From: Candidatus Fimadaptatus faecigallinarum
GTDB taxonomy: Bacteria > Bacillota > Clostridia > Christensenellales > Aristaeellaceae
DNA: 64,000 bases
Reading direction: 5' to 3'
NCBI GenBank assembly: GCA_018714445.1
Contig: DVNK01000039.1
Coordinates: 62,001 to 126,000, forward strand
This document shows positions 1 to 9,147 of the stretch, piece after piece (positions within the stretch are counted from its first letter, which is position 1; each line of letters begins with the position of its first letter). A program made the position numbers and the translations under genes. The notes below the pieces were generated by a model. That model worked only from the letters and a program-made list of their open reading frames with translations, did no database searches and was not told the origin of the DNA.

Positions 1-3000
1 AGGTCGGTCAGGTATGCGCGCTTGGCCGGCACGCCCAGCCTGAGCGTGGCCTGAGTGCGCGCGCCGTAGCACTCGTACATGCGCACTATCGTGTTCACGC
101 CATCGAGCTGGCGCTTGACCGCCTCTACCAGCACGCCCGGCGCGTCCACGGCGAACTCGTCCGCGGTCGCACGCAGGTCGCCCGCGCCGCCTGCCGCGCA
201 CGTGGTCATCGGCATATTCAGGCCATACGCCTGCCGCACCACGCCGCCCACGCGCCAGTCGCCCATATGCGGCATCAGCGAATACGTGAACACGTGCTCG
301 CACTGATCGGCCTCGGGGTTGGGGTGGGTCGAGCTCTTGAGCAGCGTAAGCGCCATAGAGTGCTCGTCTATCGAGCAGCCGTACTTGCAGTCGTTGAGCA
401 CCGCCACGCCGTAGCCCGCCTCGCTGACGTCCATCCACTTGTGGTGGCACGACTCAAACCGCGCCACATCCCAGGACGTGTTCTTGTGGGTCGCGCGGGT
501 CACGTTGCCGTACTGCACGTCGTAGGTCGCCGAGTTGTAGAACACGTCGACCGGGAAGTGCGCCTTGAGCATGTACTGCTTCTCGTTCCACTGCACGCGG
601 GTGTCGAAGTCTATGCGCGGCAGCGTGCGGTACAGCAGTATGTACTGCTCGATGGTCGAATGCTCATACGCGAACTCGGCGCGCAGCATCGCCAGCACCG
701 GGCCGTTGCTCACGACCTCCAGCGAGCGCAGGTCGTCGACCTCCCAGCTGTGCTCGGTGTAGTAGATGTTGATATCCCAGGCGTCGTAGTTGTGGGGCTT
801 GTTCTCGTAGCAGACTATGCGGTTGAGCGGCTCGCGCGCGACCTGACGGCCATTGCGCTTGTCTATCAGCGACACTATGCGCGCCGCCGGGCCGAACTCG
901 CCCGCAAAGTACGGCGTATCAAAGCGCTTGTCCGTCACGTCCAGCTTGTCCGCGCTGGCCTCGCCGTACACATATTCGAACGACTTGGCGCCCATCGCCG
1001 GCACGCCGCACACCGCCGCGCAGCAGCCCTTGGGCGTGCGCTGCACCGGATACTCATTGCCCGCCGCGTCGCGCAGCGCCGTCACGCCCTCGGGCGCGTC
1101 GAACCACAGCACGTCGTCGCGCGCCTCGGACAGCGAGTTGAACGCCACTATGTTGCCCGCCGCCTGCGCGCTTATCGCAGCCTGCGCGGCCTGCTTGAGC
1201 GCGGCCAGGCGCTTGAAGCAGTCGGCGTATATCTCGTCGGAGTCGTCGTAGACCTTCTTTATCGACGAGCCGGGCAGTATGTCGTGGAACTGCAGCGTCA
1301 ACGCGCGCTCCCAGATGTCATGCAGCTCGGCCTCGGGGTATTCGACGCCCAGCCGCGCCGCCAGCGTGCTCCACAGTTCGACCTCGCGCAGTTCTATCTC
1401 TATCTTGCGGTTGTTGCGCTTGTTTTTGGCCATCGCGGTATAGGTGCCGCGGTGGTACTCCAGGTACAGCTCGCCCGACCACTTGGGCAGCCGGCGATTG
1501 TCACGCACGCGCGCGTCCAGCTCCTCAAAGAACTTGCGCGCAGTGCTCGGGCGCGTGCGCGGCATGCCCGGCAGCTGATGCGCCATGCGCCGCTGATACT
1601 CGAGCATCTTCTCGGTGGGGCCGCCGCCGCCGTCGCCAAAGCCGTAGCTGACCAGGAACTGGTTGTCCAGGCCCTTCTGCTGGAAGCGGTTCCAGCCGCC
1701 TGCGATCTGCATCGGCGTTATGTCGCCGTTATAGGTCGTGAAGTGCGTCAGCGAGTGATGCTCGTCGCCCACCAGGTCGCGCGTCGGTATGAAGTGCGTC
1801 AGCACCTCCGAGCCGTCCAGGCCCTTCCACATGAACGTGTCATACGGGGTCTTGTTGTACTCCGACCAGCTCAGCTTGGTCGTCATGAAGTAGTCTATGC
1901 CCGACTTCTTCAGTATCTGCGGCAGCGCGGCCGAATACCCGAACACGTCCGGCAACCACAGTATGCGGTTGTCCTTGCCGAACTCCTTGCGGAAGTACTC
2001 TTTGCCGTGCAGCAGCTGCCGCACCAGCGCCTCGCCGCCCGCCAGGTTGCAGTCGGCCTCCAGCCACATGCCGCCCTCGCACTCCCAGCGGCCCTCGGCT
2101 ATGCGCTGCTTGATCTGGTCGTACAGCGCGGGCGCGTCCTCCTTGACGAACTTGTACAGCACCGGTTGGCTGGACATGAACACGTACTCGGGATACCGCC
2201 GCATCAGCTCCAGCACCGTCGCGAACGAGCGCACGGCCTTGTGCCGGGTCTGCTCCAGATCCCACAGCCACGCCACGTCTATATGCGTATGGCCCACGCA
2301 GTTGGCTATGACCTCGGGCTCGCGCGCGCACAGCGCCTCATAGTATTCGCGCTGCATGCACTCGCGCGCGGCGTCGACCGATGCGTAGAACGCCTCCGAA
2401 CCCGGATCGCGCAGGTCGAGGCAGTTGAGCGAATCGCTCATGGCCTCCAGCGCGTTCAGGCGCGTGCGCGATTCGCGCGGCAGCAGCGCCACCGCCTCCA
2501 GCGGCACACGCACATCGTAGTACAGCCCCAGCACATTGGGCGCGACTTCCACGGTGCGCGCATACAGCCGGGCATGGCGACCGGCGTCGGTCTGGCAGTA
2601 CGCCTTGAGGTATACGTCAAAGCTGGCGTCCGCCGCCACGCCCTCGCCCAGCAGCACCTCGGTGTGATTGGTGTCCACGGCCTGGCGCAGCTCGCCGTTT
2701 ATGAACACCTCGAACTGAGGATTGGTCGCATCCCAGGCGCCTTCGCAGCCGGTCGTCAGTTCCAGGCGCAGCTGCTTGCCGGTGTAGCCCTCGGGCACGC
2801 GCGCGGTAAACCTGAAGTCCCACCAGCGCTGTTCGCCGCCCCATTCGCCGCCGTTGGCAAACGGCTGCCACTGGCCTACGCTGGCGTCGTCCAGCGATGC
2901 CTGGCGCAGCGCGATCTCTATGTCGGCCACGTCGCGGGCGCGCTCGCAGGCCAGCGTCTTGATCTCCCTGAGCAGGCGTTCCACACGCCTGTCGAGCAGT

Positions 3001-3014
3001 TCCATTTCCATCAT
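1..3014 (-). CDS. Alpha-mannosidase, glycoside hydrolase family 38 (C-terminus cut by window edge)
   Basis: The reading frame opens at an ATG at 3014 behind GGGAGG and runs off the left edge, giving at least 1004 residues. It is missing from the ORF track, which shows only its antisense shadow. The translation has the zinc motif GHTHIDVAWLW near residue 241, the nucleophile motif WLPDVFGY near residue 356 and the second metal motif FHDILPGSS near residue 576, so all catalytic elements are present. GH38 enzymes of this type are cytoplasmic and trim alpha-mannosides. There is no signal peptide, so the substrate must be imported or intracellular. It is probably transcribed alone from the promoter at 3087-3115. 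The first residues read MMEMELLD, and either of the first two ATGs could be the start. Confidence 0.93.
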   Translation of the reverse strand, partial: MMEMELLDRRVERLLREIKTLACERARDVADIEIALRQASLDDASVGQWQPFANGGEWGGEQRWWDFRFTARVPEGYTGKQLRLELTTGCEGAWDATNPQFEVFINGELRQAVDTNHTEVLLGEGVAADASFDVYLKAYCQTDAGRHARLYARTVEVAPNVLGLYYDVRVPLEAVALLPRESRTRLNALEAMSDSLNCLDLRDPGSEAFYASVDAARECMQREYYEALCAREPEVIANCVGHTHIDVAWLWDLEQTRHKAVRSFATVLELMRRYPEYVFMSSQPVLYKFVKEDAPALYDQIKQRIAEGRWECEGGMWLEADCNLAGGEALVRQLLHGKEYFRKEFGKDNRILWLPDVFGYSAALPQILKKSGIDYFMTTKLSWSEYNKTPYDTFMWKGLDGSEVLTHFIPTRDLVGDEHHSLTHFTTYNGDITPMQIAGGWNRFQQKGLDNQFLVSYGFGDGGGGPTEKMLEYQRRMAHQLPGMPRTRPSTARKFFEELDARVRDNRRLPKWSGELYLEYHRGTYTAMAKNKRNNRKIEIELREVELWSTLAARLGVEYPEAELHDIWERALTLQFHDILPGSSIKKVYDDSDEIYADCFKRLAALKQAAQAAISAQAAGNIVAFNSLSEARDDVLWFDAPEGVTALRDAAGNEYPVQRTPKGCCAAVCGVPAMGAKSFEYVYGEASADKLDVTDKRFDTPYFAGEFGPAARIVSLIDKRNGRQVAREPLNRIVCYENKPHNYDAWDINIYYTEHSWEVDDLRSLEVVSNGPVLAMLRAEFAYEHSTIEQYILLYRTLPRIDFDTRVQWNEKQYMLKAHFPVDVFYNSATYDVQYGNVTRATHKNTSWDVARFESCHHKWMDVSEAGYGVAVLNDCKYGCSIDEHSMALTLLKSSTHPNPEADQCEHVFTYSLMPHMGDWRVGGVVRQAYGLNMPMTTCAAGGAGDLRATADEFAVDAPGVLVEAVKRQLDGVNTIVRMYECYGARTQATLRLGVPAKRAYLTD

Positions 3015-3086
3015 TTTCGCAAGTTACCTCCCATCCAAAAGAGCATTTGCGTTCATCCGCCCGCACGGGCGCGGGCTTCCCGTCTA

Positions 3087-3115
3087 ATGATAATACATTT
3101 GTCCGCGCAAATCAA
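3087..3115 (-). promoter_or_regulatory. Putative promoter of the GH38 gene
   Basis: On the minus strand TTGATT is followed after 17 nt by TATCAT, about 70 nt upstream of the GH38 start. The boxes are only moderately close to consensus. Confidence 0.5.
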
Positions 3116-3240
3116 CCGTTTACGCTTGAGCGGTCAAGCGCGCTCAATTACCGGCAAAATGCGTGCTACCTTTATTGCCTGAACGCAAAGCGTTTTGCCG
3201 ACCGGTTATACGCATATGCGCAAGGTTCAGTGCCGCTGGC

Positions 3241-3748
3241 GTGAGTTCGATCGCCTTCATATTGGAGCTACGGCCCGCTTACGCCCGAGCGAGTTCAACT
3301 ACTTTCACATTGAAGCTACGCCCCACGCGCCCGAGCAGGCTCAATCGCCTGCACTTTGAAGCTACGCCCGCGCGCACCCGAACAGGCCCAACCGCCTGCA
3401 CTTTGAAGCAATGCCCCACGCACCCGAGCTGGCCCAACCGCCTGCACTTTGAAACAATGCCCCACGCACCCGAGCTAGCCCAACCGCATGCATACTGAAG
3501 CTATGCCCACGCGTCTGAGCAGGCCCAACCGCCTGCACTTTGAAGCCATGCCCCACGCACCCAAGCAGGCCCAACCGCATGCACATTAAAGCCATGCCCC
3601 ACGCACCATAACAGGCTCGACCGCCTACACACTGAAGCTACGCCCGTGCGCGCCCGAACAATGTCGACTGCCTGCACTTTGAAGCCCTGCCCTTCGCGCG
3701 CCCGAGCAGGCTCAACCGCCTGCACATTAAGCTACTGCCCGCGCGCCC
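3241..3748. repeat. Tandem array, about 11 copies of a 46-bp unit
   Basis: Roughly eleven diverged head-to-tail copies fill the space between the GH38 promoter and the MarR terminator. The unit carries the core CCAACCGCCTGCACTTTGAA. Many copies contain the dyad GCAGGC-CCAACC-GCCTGC, which could form a short hairpin, but several have lost one arm. There are no spacers between the copies, so this is not a CRISPR. ORFs called through it have no ribosome binding site. Confidence 0.9.
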
Positions 3749-3754
3749 AAACGC

Positions 3755-3789
3755 AAAACTCCCCCGTCGGCGCCGGGCCGGCAGGGGAG
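3755..3789 (-). terminator. Intrinsic terminator after the MarR gene
   Basis: Just past the MarR stop, the minus strand has a GC-rich hairpin whose outer stem is CTCCCC/GGGGAG, followed by TTTTGCGTTT. Confidence 0.75.
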
Positions 3790-3802
3790 ATAAATATTCC
3801 AA

Positions 3803-4267
3803 TTACTTGTCGTTTTGCAGATTTGAAAGTATGCGGGTGATGCTGTCCAGCGCACGCGCCAGCTCATTGAAGTCCTCCTCGGACATCGTCTCGCTCCATT
3901 CGCGCACCTGGTCGCCTATCGACTTCTGTATCGCCACCAGCTTTTCGCGGCCTGCGGGCTGTATCACAACGTTGACCACACGCCGGTCGCCGGTGTCGCG
4001 CACGCGATCCACCAGGTCGGCAGCTATCAGCCGGTCTACCAACGGCGTGATGTTGGGCTTGGCTATGCCCAGCCGGCGCGATATCTCGGATACCGACATG
4101 CTGTTGGTCTCGCTGAGCATCGTCAACACCTGCGCATGGCTCAGCGGTATGCCGTGCTCCGCCTGCACCACATCCAGCCGCAGCAACCGCTTGCGCAGCA
4201 GCGGTAGCACATGGAATATATTGGACGCTATCTGCTCTACAGTGCGGTCATCGGGCTTTGTGTTCAT
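3803..4267 (-). CDS. MarR-family transcriptional regulator
   Basis: This 154-residue protein has the usual MarR length and layout: an N-terminal dimerisation helix, then a winged helix around residues 55-105 (VSEISRRLGIAKPNITPLVDRL) with the wing DTGDRRV. MarR proteins bind palindromic DNA as dimers and usually repress a linked gene until a small ligand or oxidant binds. The start is supported by AGGAGG eight nt upstream. It is monocistronic, with its own promoter and terminator. No linked efflux or stress gene is evident, because the neighbours are a GH38 enzyme and a membrane protein, so its targets are unknown. Confidence 0.93.
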   Translation of the reverse strand: MNTKPDDRTVEQIASNIFHVLPLLRKRLLRLDVVQAEHGIPLSHAQVLTMLSETNSMSVSEISRRLGIAKPNITPLVDRLIAADLVDRVRDTGDRRVVNVVIQPAGREKLVAIQKSIGDQVREWSETMSEEDFNELARALDSITRILSNLQNDK

Positions 4268-4335
4268 TGTTCATACCTCCTGTTCCTTTATTCCGGCCAA
4301 ACAAATCTATCTAAAGAATTTCCCATCCACCCCAT

Positions 4336-4364
4336 ATTCTATACTATAACAGCTTTAATTGCAA
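4336..4364 (-). promoter_or_regulatory. Putative promoter of the MarR gene
   Basis: TTGCAA and TAGAAT lie 17 nt apart on the minus strand in an AT-rich island about 70 nt before the MarR start. This is one of the few AT-rich stretches nearby. I see no clear operator palindrome in it. Confidence 0.5.
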
Positions 4365-4765
4365 GTATTATATGCGCTTGGAATATTAAGAAATCGCGTA
4401 TTCTTTGTTGCGATATGCCATTTCTCACATAAATCAGCGGCTTTGTGCGGCATTTAATGCTGAGGGTTTTACTCACACGCAATCAGGTTAACAATTTTAT
4501 TGCATGAAATTGCAGATGCGACGCGTCCGCCAGGGCGCCTGCGCGACCGTTAAGGCAAGCGCCGCGGCTCCATGCCGCGCCGTCGGACAGTTGACAAAGC
4601 CTCTTAAACTGAACTGCACGATTGCCACGAGCGCATCTGGGCGTGCTCTGATCGACAGCGCCGCAAAATCATGCCGTGCATTGCCGATATCAGCCGATAA
4701 TCTGCATCGTTTTAGCGCCTGTATTGCGTTGCGACTTTGCGCGCAGGCGTGCGGTTAATCACGGC

Positions 4766-4803
4766 AAAAAGCTCAGCGGCGCGGCACCTTCGTGCCGCGC
4801 CGC
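4766..4803 (-). terminator. Intrinsic terminator of the large membrane-protein gene
   Basis: A perfect 12-bp stem, GCGGCGCGGCAC with its complement around a GAAG loop, lies downstream of the stop on the minus strand and is followed closely by TTTTT. Confidence 0.85.
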
Positions 4804-4844
4804 CGCCAACCGGGCGCCTATGCCGCCCTTGATCCGCATCGCCG

Positions 4845-6803
4845 TCAGCCCATAGCCGCCTGCGCGCGCTCGGACACGGCGTATATGTTGATATCGCCCA
4901 GGCTGTACCACAGCGGATACAGACTGGCTATCAGCGATTCGTCCAGCGCATACTGGCTGCGCTCCTGATTGCTTATGTAGATATAGTCCACGCCGTACTG
5001 CTCAAACAGCGCCGCATTGCCCACCGGATCGGTGAACATGCTGGCGGCATCGGACTCCTGCTGCGCGTAGTTCAGGCCGTGGAAGTACAGGAACGTGCCC
5101 GAACCGCAGACCAGCTTGCGTCCCGCCAGCGACGCAACGGCGTTATTGTGCTGGCCGCCGGTCAGGAACACCGCATCGTCCAGCGCATTGTCGTCCACGT
5201 ATTCCATCGCGGAGACCTCGGTCGCGCTGTACAGCTGGTAGTTGGATATCCACTCGCGCGCTATCGTCAGCGTGCCCGATACGAATGCGCAGCACATGAA
5301 CCCCGCCATAAGCAGCGCGATGCCTCGGAGCTTTGCCGCGCGCAGCGCCTGCCACAGCCGCTCCAGATACCGCACGGTCACCGGCAGCATCAGCAGATAC
5401 CACACGTAGTGGAGCTTGTTGTTGTCGTATATGTTGGGCTGGAACACTATGAACTCGGCAACCGCAAATATCGTAAACGCGCCCACCGCAATCATGCGCT
5501 GTTCGCCGCGCGAGTCCAGCAGCGCCGGTATTATGAACAGCGCCACCGGGCCGATGTTCTTTATCCAGAACCAGAAGTACTCGTCTATCAGCCCGCCGTC
5601 GTTGTTGACCCAGTTGAAGTGGAACTTCAGGAACCCGCCCTCCGACGCCTGATTGATGGTCCATATCAGCACCTGCGGCAACGCCATGACCACCGCTATG
5701 CCGCCGTATATCAGGTAGTTTACCAGCAGCTTGCGCCGCCTGGCGCGCGCCTCGTCCGCGCGTGCGCCGGCCTGCTTTACCTCACGCGTGGCCTGCCACA
5801 GCTGCCAGAACATAAAGCCCGCGCTTGCCAGCCCCAGCGCCAGAAACGCATGAGTGTTTATCATCAGCATGCAGCCCGCCAGCAGTCCGGTCGCCACGAA
5901 CTCCAGCCGCCGCTGACTGCGCGTCGCGCCCAGCAGCAGGTACAGCGCCGGCATCAGCACCGTCCAGCCCGCCAGGAACGTGCGCTGCGGCACCAGCATG
6001 TCCACCAGTATGTTGCTCCAGCGCAGGTTCAGATCGGGCAGATTGGTCGGCGTCTGGTAGTAGCCGGTGAATATGTTGATGAACCGCGACGGGTCGCGCA
6101 GCACCATGTCGAACATGTCAAAGAAGCCAAACCCGCCGTTTACAAACAGCAACAGCGTGCACAGCACGACCATCCAGGCCTTGTGGCCTATCCGCCATAC
6201 CAGACATGCATACCCCAGGAACGTGAGCGCCATCATGACTATCCCCGGCAGCCACAAACTCACCGACAAATCGGTGCCCAGCATGTACATCGAGCTGGAC
6301 ATGGCGTCCACCAGGAACGGATAGCACAGCCGCGTGCCCGGCAACAGTATGTATTCGGCCGGGAACGACGCGTTGCGCAGTCCGGTCACTATGCTCATGT
6401 GCAGGTTGATGTCGCTGTATGTGGACTGGCCGACGTAGTACGCCCCATCGACCGGGCGCAGGTTGTGCGTGTACTGCAAATACGCGCCCACTATCAGCAG
6501 CGGCAGCACTACCGCCAGCGTCGCCAGCCATGGCGGCGCATCGTCGCCCGGCAGCACCCGGCGCGGCTTCAATCCCAGATATACCGCCGCCGCTATCGCC
6601 GCGCCCAGTCCCAGCGCCGTCCACTGCGCCGCCACCGTGAACCGCATCGCAAATGCGCACAGCGTCGGCAGCCACATGGCCATGACCAGCCCGATCACCG
6701 CGCCCAGCCACGCCCGTGTCATAAGCGCATGCCGTCCGAATGCGCGTCGCGCTATCACCTCGCCCTCGGCCACGAACGCACACAGCCAAATTATGCCTAC
6801 CAT
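4845..6803 (-). CDS. Large polytopic membrane protein, GT-C glycosyltransferase-like
   Basis: The 652 residues contain about a dozen hydrophobic segments. An early non-membrane loop (residues about 110-165) holds YSDINLHMS followed by FPAEYILLPG and YPFLVD. That pattern, an acidic residue in the first outside loop followed by proline-rich text, is typical of membrane GT-C enzymes that move sugars from polyprenyl-phosphate donors. The last 120 residues look soluble and end in a strand-rich stretch containing YIYISNQERS, as in PMT/YfhO-like proteins. GGAGG lies 13 nt before the ATG, which is rather far. The family assignment is by resemblance only, and donor and acceptor are unknown. It stands alone with its own terminator. 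Confidence 0.75.
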   Translation of the reverse strand: MVGIIWLCAFVAEGEVIARRAFGRHALMTRAWLGAVIGLVMAMWLPTLCAFAMRFTVAAQWTALGLGAAIAAAVYLGLKPRRVLPGDDAPPWLATLAVVLPLLIVGAYLQYTHNLRPVDGAYYVGQSTYSDINLHMSIVTGLRNASFPAEYILLPGTRLCYPFLVDAMSSSMYMLGTDLSVSLWLPGIVMMALTFLGYACLVWRIGHKAWMVVLCTLLLFVNGGFGFFDMFDMVLRDPSRFINIFTGYYQTPTNLPDLNLRWSNILVDMLVPQRTFLAGWTVLMPALYLLLGATRSQRRLEFVATGLLAGCMLMINTHAFLALGLASAGFMFWQLWQATREVKQAGARADEARARRRKLLVNYLIYGGIAVVMALPQVLIWTINQASEGGFLKFHFNWVNNDGGLIDEYFWFWIKNIGPVALFIIPALLDSRGEQRMIAVGAFTIFAVAEFIVFQPNIYDNNKLHYVWYLLMLPVTVRYLERLWQALRAAKLRGIALLMAGFMCCAFVSGTLTIAREWISNYQLYSATEVSAMEYVDDNALDDAVFLTGGQHNNAVASLAGRKLVCGSGTFLYFHGLNYAQQESDAASMFTDPVGNAALFEQYGVDYIYISNQERSQYALDESLIASLYPLWYSLGDINIYAVSERAQAAMG

Positions 6804-6929
6804 CTGTCGCCAGACACCTCCTTGCCACTACGCCATGCGGGCGGGAACGCAGCCGCACATGCGCCGCCGCGACCCGCCCGCACATATGATAATACTATTA
6901 AGACATCTGCACGCCCGCCGAGCCTTGCT

Positions 6930-7140
6930 TTACCAGCGCGCAACAGCAGCGCCGCGCATTTGCCACGCACGGCAAGCCCTCCGCACGCGCCCTATCGGCG
7001 CGCACTCTCGCGCCCTACCTGACAAACTTGCACAGCAGCGCTGCGCCTTTGCCACACACGGCAAGCCCTCCGCACGCACCCTATCGGCGCGCACTCTCGC
7101 GCCTTACTTGACAAACTCGCGCAGCAGCAGCACCGCGCCT
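6930..7140. repeat. 89-bp tandem duplication of the 3' end of the downstream M42 gene
   Basis: The last codons, stop codon and following bases of the M42 gene (stop at 7104-7106) recur 89 bp further along. The copy there still reads as a coding tail ending KFVR and TAG, against REFVK and TAA in the gene. A third, shorter and more diverged copy of the tail is visible near 6930-6957. The shared block CGCACTCTCGCGCC marks each junction. Confidence 0.85.
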
Positions 7141-8087
7141 TCCATGTCGGATATCTGCACGGTCTCGACCGGCGTGTGCACATAGCGGCACGGCACCGAT
7201 ATCACGCCCGCCGGCACGCCGCCGTGGGTCAGCTGCATCGCCGCGCCGTCGGTGCCGCCCGCGGTCAGCACTTCGGGCTGGTACTTTACGCCCGCGCGCC
7301 CGGCCGCCGCACGCATGTCCGCCACTACCTGCGGATTGCATATCAGCGACGAGTCCATGATCTTGATCGTCGGGCCCTCGCCCAGCACTACGCTGTGGCG
7401 CACCGCCTTGGGCATGTCGCGCGTGGGCGTCACGTCCAGCGCCACGCCCACGTCGGGCTTGAGCTCAAACGCCGCCGCGCGTGCGCCGCGCAGGCCGACT
7501 TCCTCCTGCGTCGTGAACACGCAGGCCAGTTCATTGGTGGTCTCGACGTCGCGCAGCAGCTCTATCAGCACCGCGCAGCCCGCACGGTTGTCCATCGCGG
7601 GCGAGGCCATGCGCGCGCCCATGTCCACGACGCCCGGCGCATACGTGGCCGCGTCGCCTATGCTCACGCGCGAGAGCGCCTCCTCGCGGGTCGATGCGCC
7701 AATGTCTATGAACATGCGCGACATGTCCACGTCGTATGCGCCGCCCTCGGAGGTCTGCTCGAAGTATATCACGCCCTCGACGCCGTTTTCAAACACCACC
7801 CGACGGCCCAGCGTCACATTGCGCGCTATGCCGCCCAGCTGGTGTATGCGCAGAAAGCCGTTCTCATCGGCCGACGTGACCACAAAGCCTATCTGGTCCA
7901 TATGCGCCGCAAGCATTATGCGCTTGCCGGTGCCATGCTTTATCGCTATCAGGTTGCCCAGCGCGTCGTAGCGTATCTCGTCGACGTAGGGCTTTATCAT
8001 GTCCTCTATCACGGCGGCCACGCGCGTCTCGTGACCGGTGGGGCCGAACGCCTCGCATACGGCTTTAAGTGTGCTCTTTACATCCAC
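7104..8087 (-). CDS. M42-family metallo-aminopeptidase (paralogue 3 of 3)
   Basis: I start this at the GTG at 8087, ten nt after AGGAG. The longer track version begins inside the upstream gene. The 327 residues match the M42 (FrvX/YsdC/PepA-type) length. The metal-site motifs are in order: AAHMDQIGF, MDNRAG with the bridging Asp, TTQEEVGLRGA with catalytic Glu pair, DVTPTRD, and the last ligand in YVHTPVE. These enzymes are cytoplasmic dinuclear-metal aminopeptidases that form tetrahedral dodecamers, although some family members are endoglucanases. It is the last gene of a three-M42 operon, 46 nt behind its neighbour. Its 3' end has been tandemly duplicated. Confidence 0.93.
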   Translation of the reverse strand: MDVKSTLKAVCEAFGPTGHETRVAAVIEDMIKPYVDEIRYDALGNLIAIKHGTGKRIMLAAHMDQIGFVVTSADENGFLRIHQLGGIARNVTLGRRVVFENGVEGVIYFEQTSEGGAYDVDMSRMFIDIGASTREEALSRVSIGDAATYAPGVVDMGARMASPAMDNRAGCAVLIELLRDVETTNELACVFTTQEEVGLRGARAAAFELKPDVGVALDVTPTRDMPKAVRHSVVLGEGPTIKIMDSSLICNPQVVADMRAAAGRAGVKYQPEVLTAGGTDGAAMQLTHGGVPAGVISVPCRYVHTPVETVQISDMEGAVLLLREFVK

Positions 8088-8133
8088 AGCAATACAACTC
8101 CTTTTATAATTGGCCGTCACAGTATCGCACCGC

Positions 8134-9147
8134 TCACAGCGTGCGCAGGAACGCGCGCAGCAGCCTGGCCTGCGCATCCATGTCGTCCAGCGCCGCCACC
8201 GACGCGGGCGAATGTATGTTGCGGCACGGCACCGACAGCACGCACGTCGCCACCGCGCCCGCACGCGTCTGTATCGCGCCGGCATCGTTGCCGCCGGCTA
8301 TCACGTTCTTGACCTGATGCGGTATGCCCTCGCGCTCGGCCAGCTCGAGCATCTGGCGGTACAGCTGCACGTTGGCTATCGAGCCGCGGTCCATGAACGA
8401 TATCGCGACGCCCTTGCCGACCTCGCATACGCGCAGGTGCTCGTCCACATCGCCCAGATCGTTGGACGTCGTGCCCTCGAGCACTATCGCTATCTCGGGC
8501 TGCACGCGCGACGCCGCCACCCGCGCGCCGCGCAGGCCGACTTCCTCCTGCACCGTGAACACAGCGGTGAAGTCGCAATCAAAGCTGTCCTCCAGCGCGC
8601 TTATCAGCGCCAGGCAGCCCACCCGGTCGTCCAGCGCGCGCGAACACACGCGCCCGTCGCCAAACAGCTCCGGCTCCGAGTCAAACGTCACGTAGTCGCC
8701 CAGCTTGACCAGCTTCTTGGCCTCGTCGGCGCTGGTCGCGCCTATGTCTATGCGCAGCTTGTCGTGGCCCAGCACCGAATGGTACTCGGTCTCGGACTGC
8801 AGGTGTATCGCCTTGGAGCCTATCACGCCCGGCACGCGGTTTTCGCCTATGACCACGCGCTTGCTGACCAGCACGCGCGGATCTATGCCGCCCACGGTCG
8901 CGTACTCGAGCAGGCCGTCGTCGCGGAAGTGGCTGACCATCATGCCGACCTCGTCCATATGCGCGCAGGCCATCACGCGCTTGCCAGCGCCGCGCTTGTG
9001 CGCGAACAGGTTGCCTATCGTGTCGACGTAGACCTCGTCGCACAGCGGCTTGACCATATCCATTATCGCCGCGCGCACGTCGCCCTCACAGCCCGACACG
9101 CCGCGCCGGCGCAGCAGTTTTAGCAGCCTTTGAGTGTCTATTGCCAT
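8134..9147 (-). CDS. M42-family metallo-aminopeptidase (paralogue 2 of 3)
   Basis: The ATG at 9147 follows GGGGGA by eight nt and gives 337 residues. The track start lies upstream inside the previous gene. Family motifs are ACAHMDEVGM, LDDRVGC, TVQEEVGLRGA and the terminal histidine in NIHSPAS. The reading frame overlaps the preceding M42 gene by 10 nt, which points to translational coupling. A peptidase role for the product is inferred from the family. The three paralogues differ most in the substrate-side loops (for example TSNDLGD here where paralogue 3 has TPTRDMP), which suggests divided specificity or hetero-oligomers. Confidence 0.92.
   Translation of the reverse strand: MAIDTQRLLKLLRRRGVSGCEGDVRAAIMDMVKPLCDEVYVDTIGNLFAHKRGAGKRVMACAHMDEVGMMVSHFRDDGLLEYATVGGIDPRVLVSKRVVIGENRVPGVIGSKAIHLQSETEYHSVLGHDKLRIDIGATSADEAKKLVKLGDYVTFDSEPELFGDGRVCSRALDDRVGCLALISALEDSFDCDFTAVFTVQEEVGLRGARVAASRVQPEIAIVLEGTTSNDLGDVDEHLRVCEVGKGVAISFMDRGSIANVQLYRQMLELAEREGIPHQVKNVIAGGNDAGAIQTRAGAVATCVLSVPCRNIHSPASVAALDDMDAQARLLRAFLRTL

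Larger units (their letters stand above)
4268..4844. other. Non-coding stretch between the MarR and membrane-protein genes
   Basis: It holds the MarR promoter at its left end and the membrane-protein terminator at its right end. The 84-codon plus-strand ORF in between has no ribosome binding site and no recognisable protein character, so I see no gene here. Confidence 0.6.

Noticed and set aside
267-3182. 971-codon plus-strand ORF
   Set aside because: It is the antisense shadow of the GH38 gene; the minus frame carries all GH38 motifs and a ribosome binding site.
4504-4758. 84-codon plus ORF upstream of the membrane-protein terminator
   Set aside because: No ribosome site, Ala/Cys/Arg-rich composition typical of random GC-rich frames.
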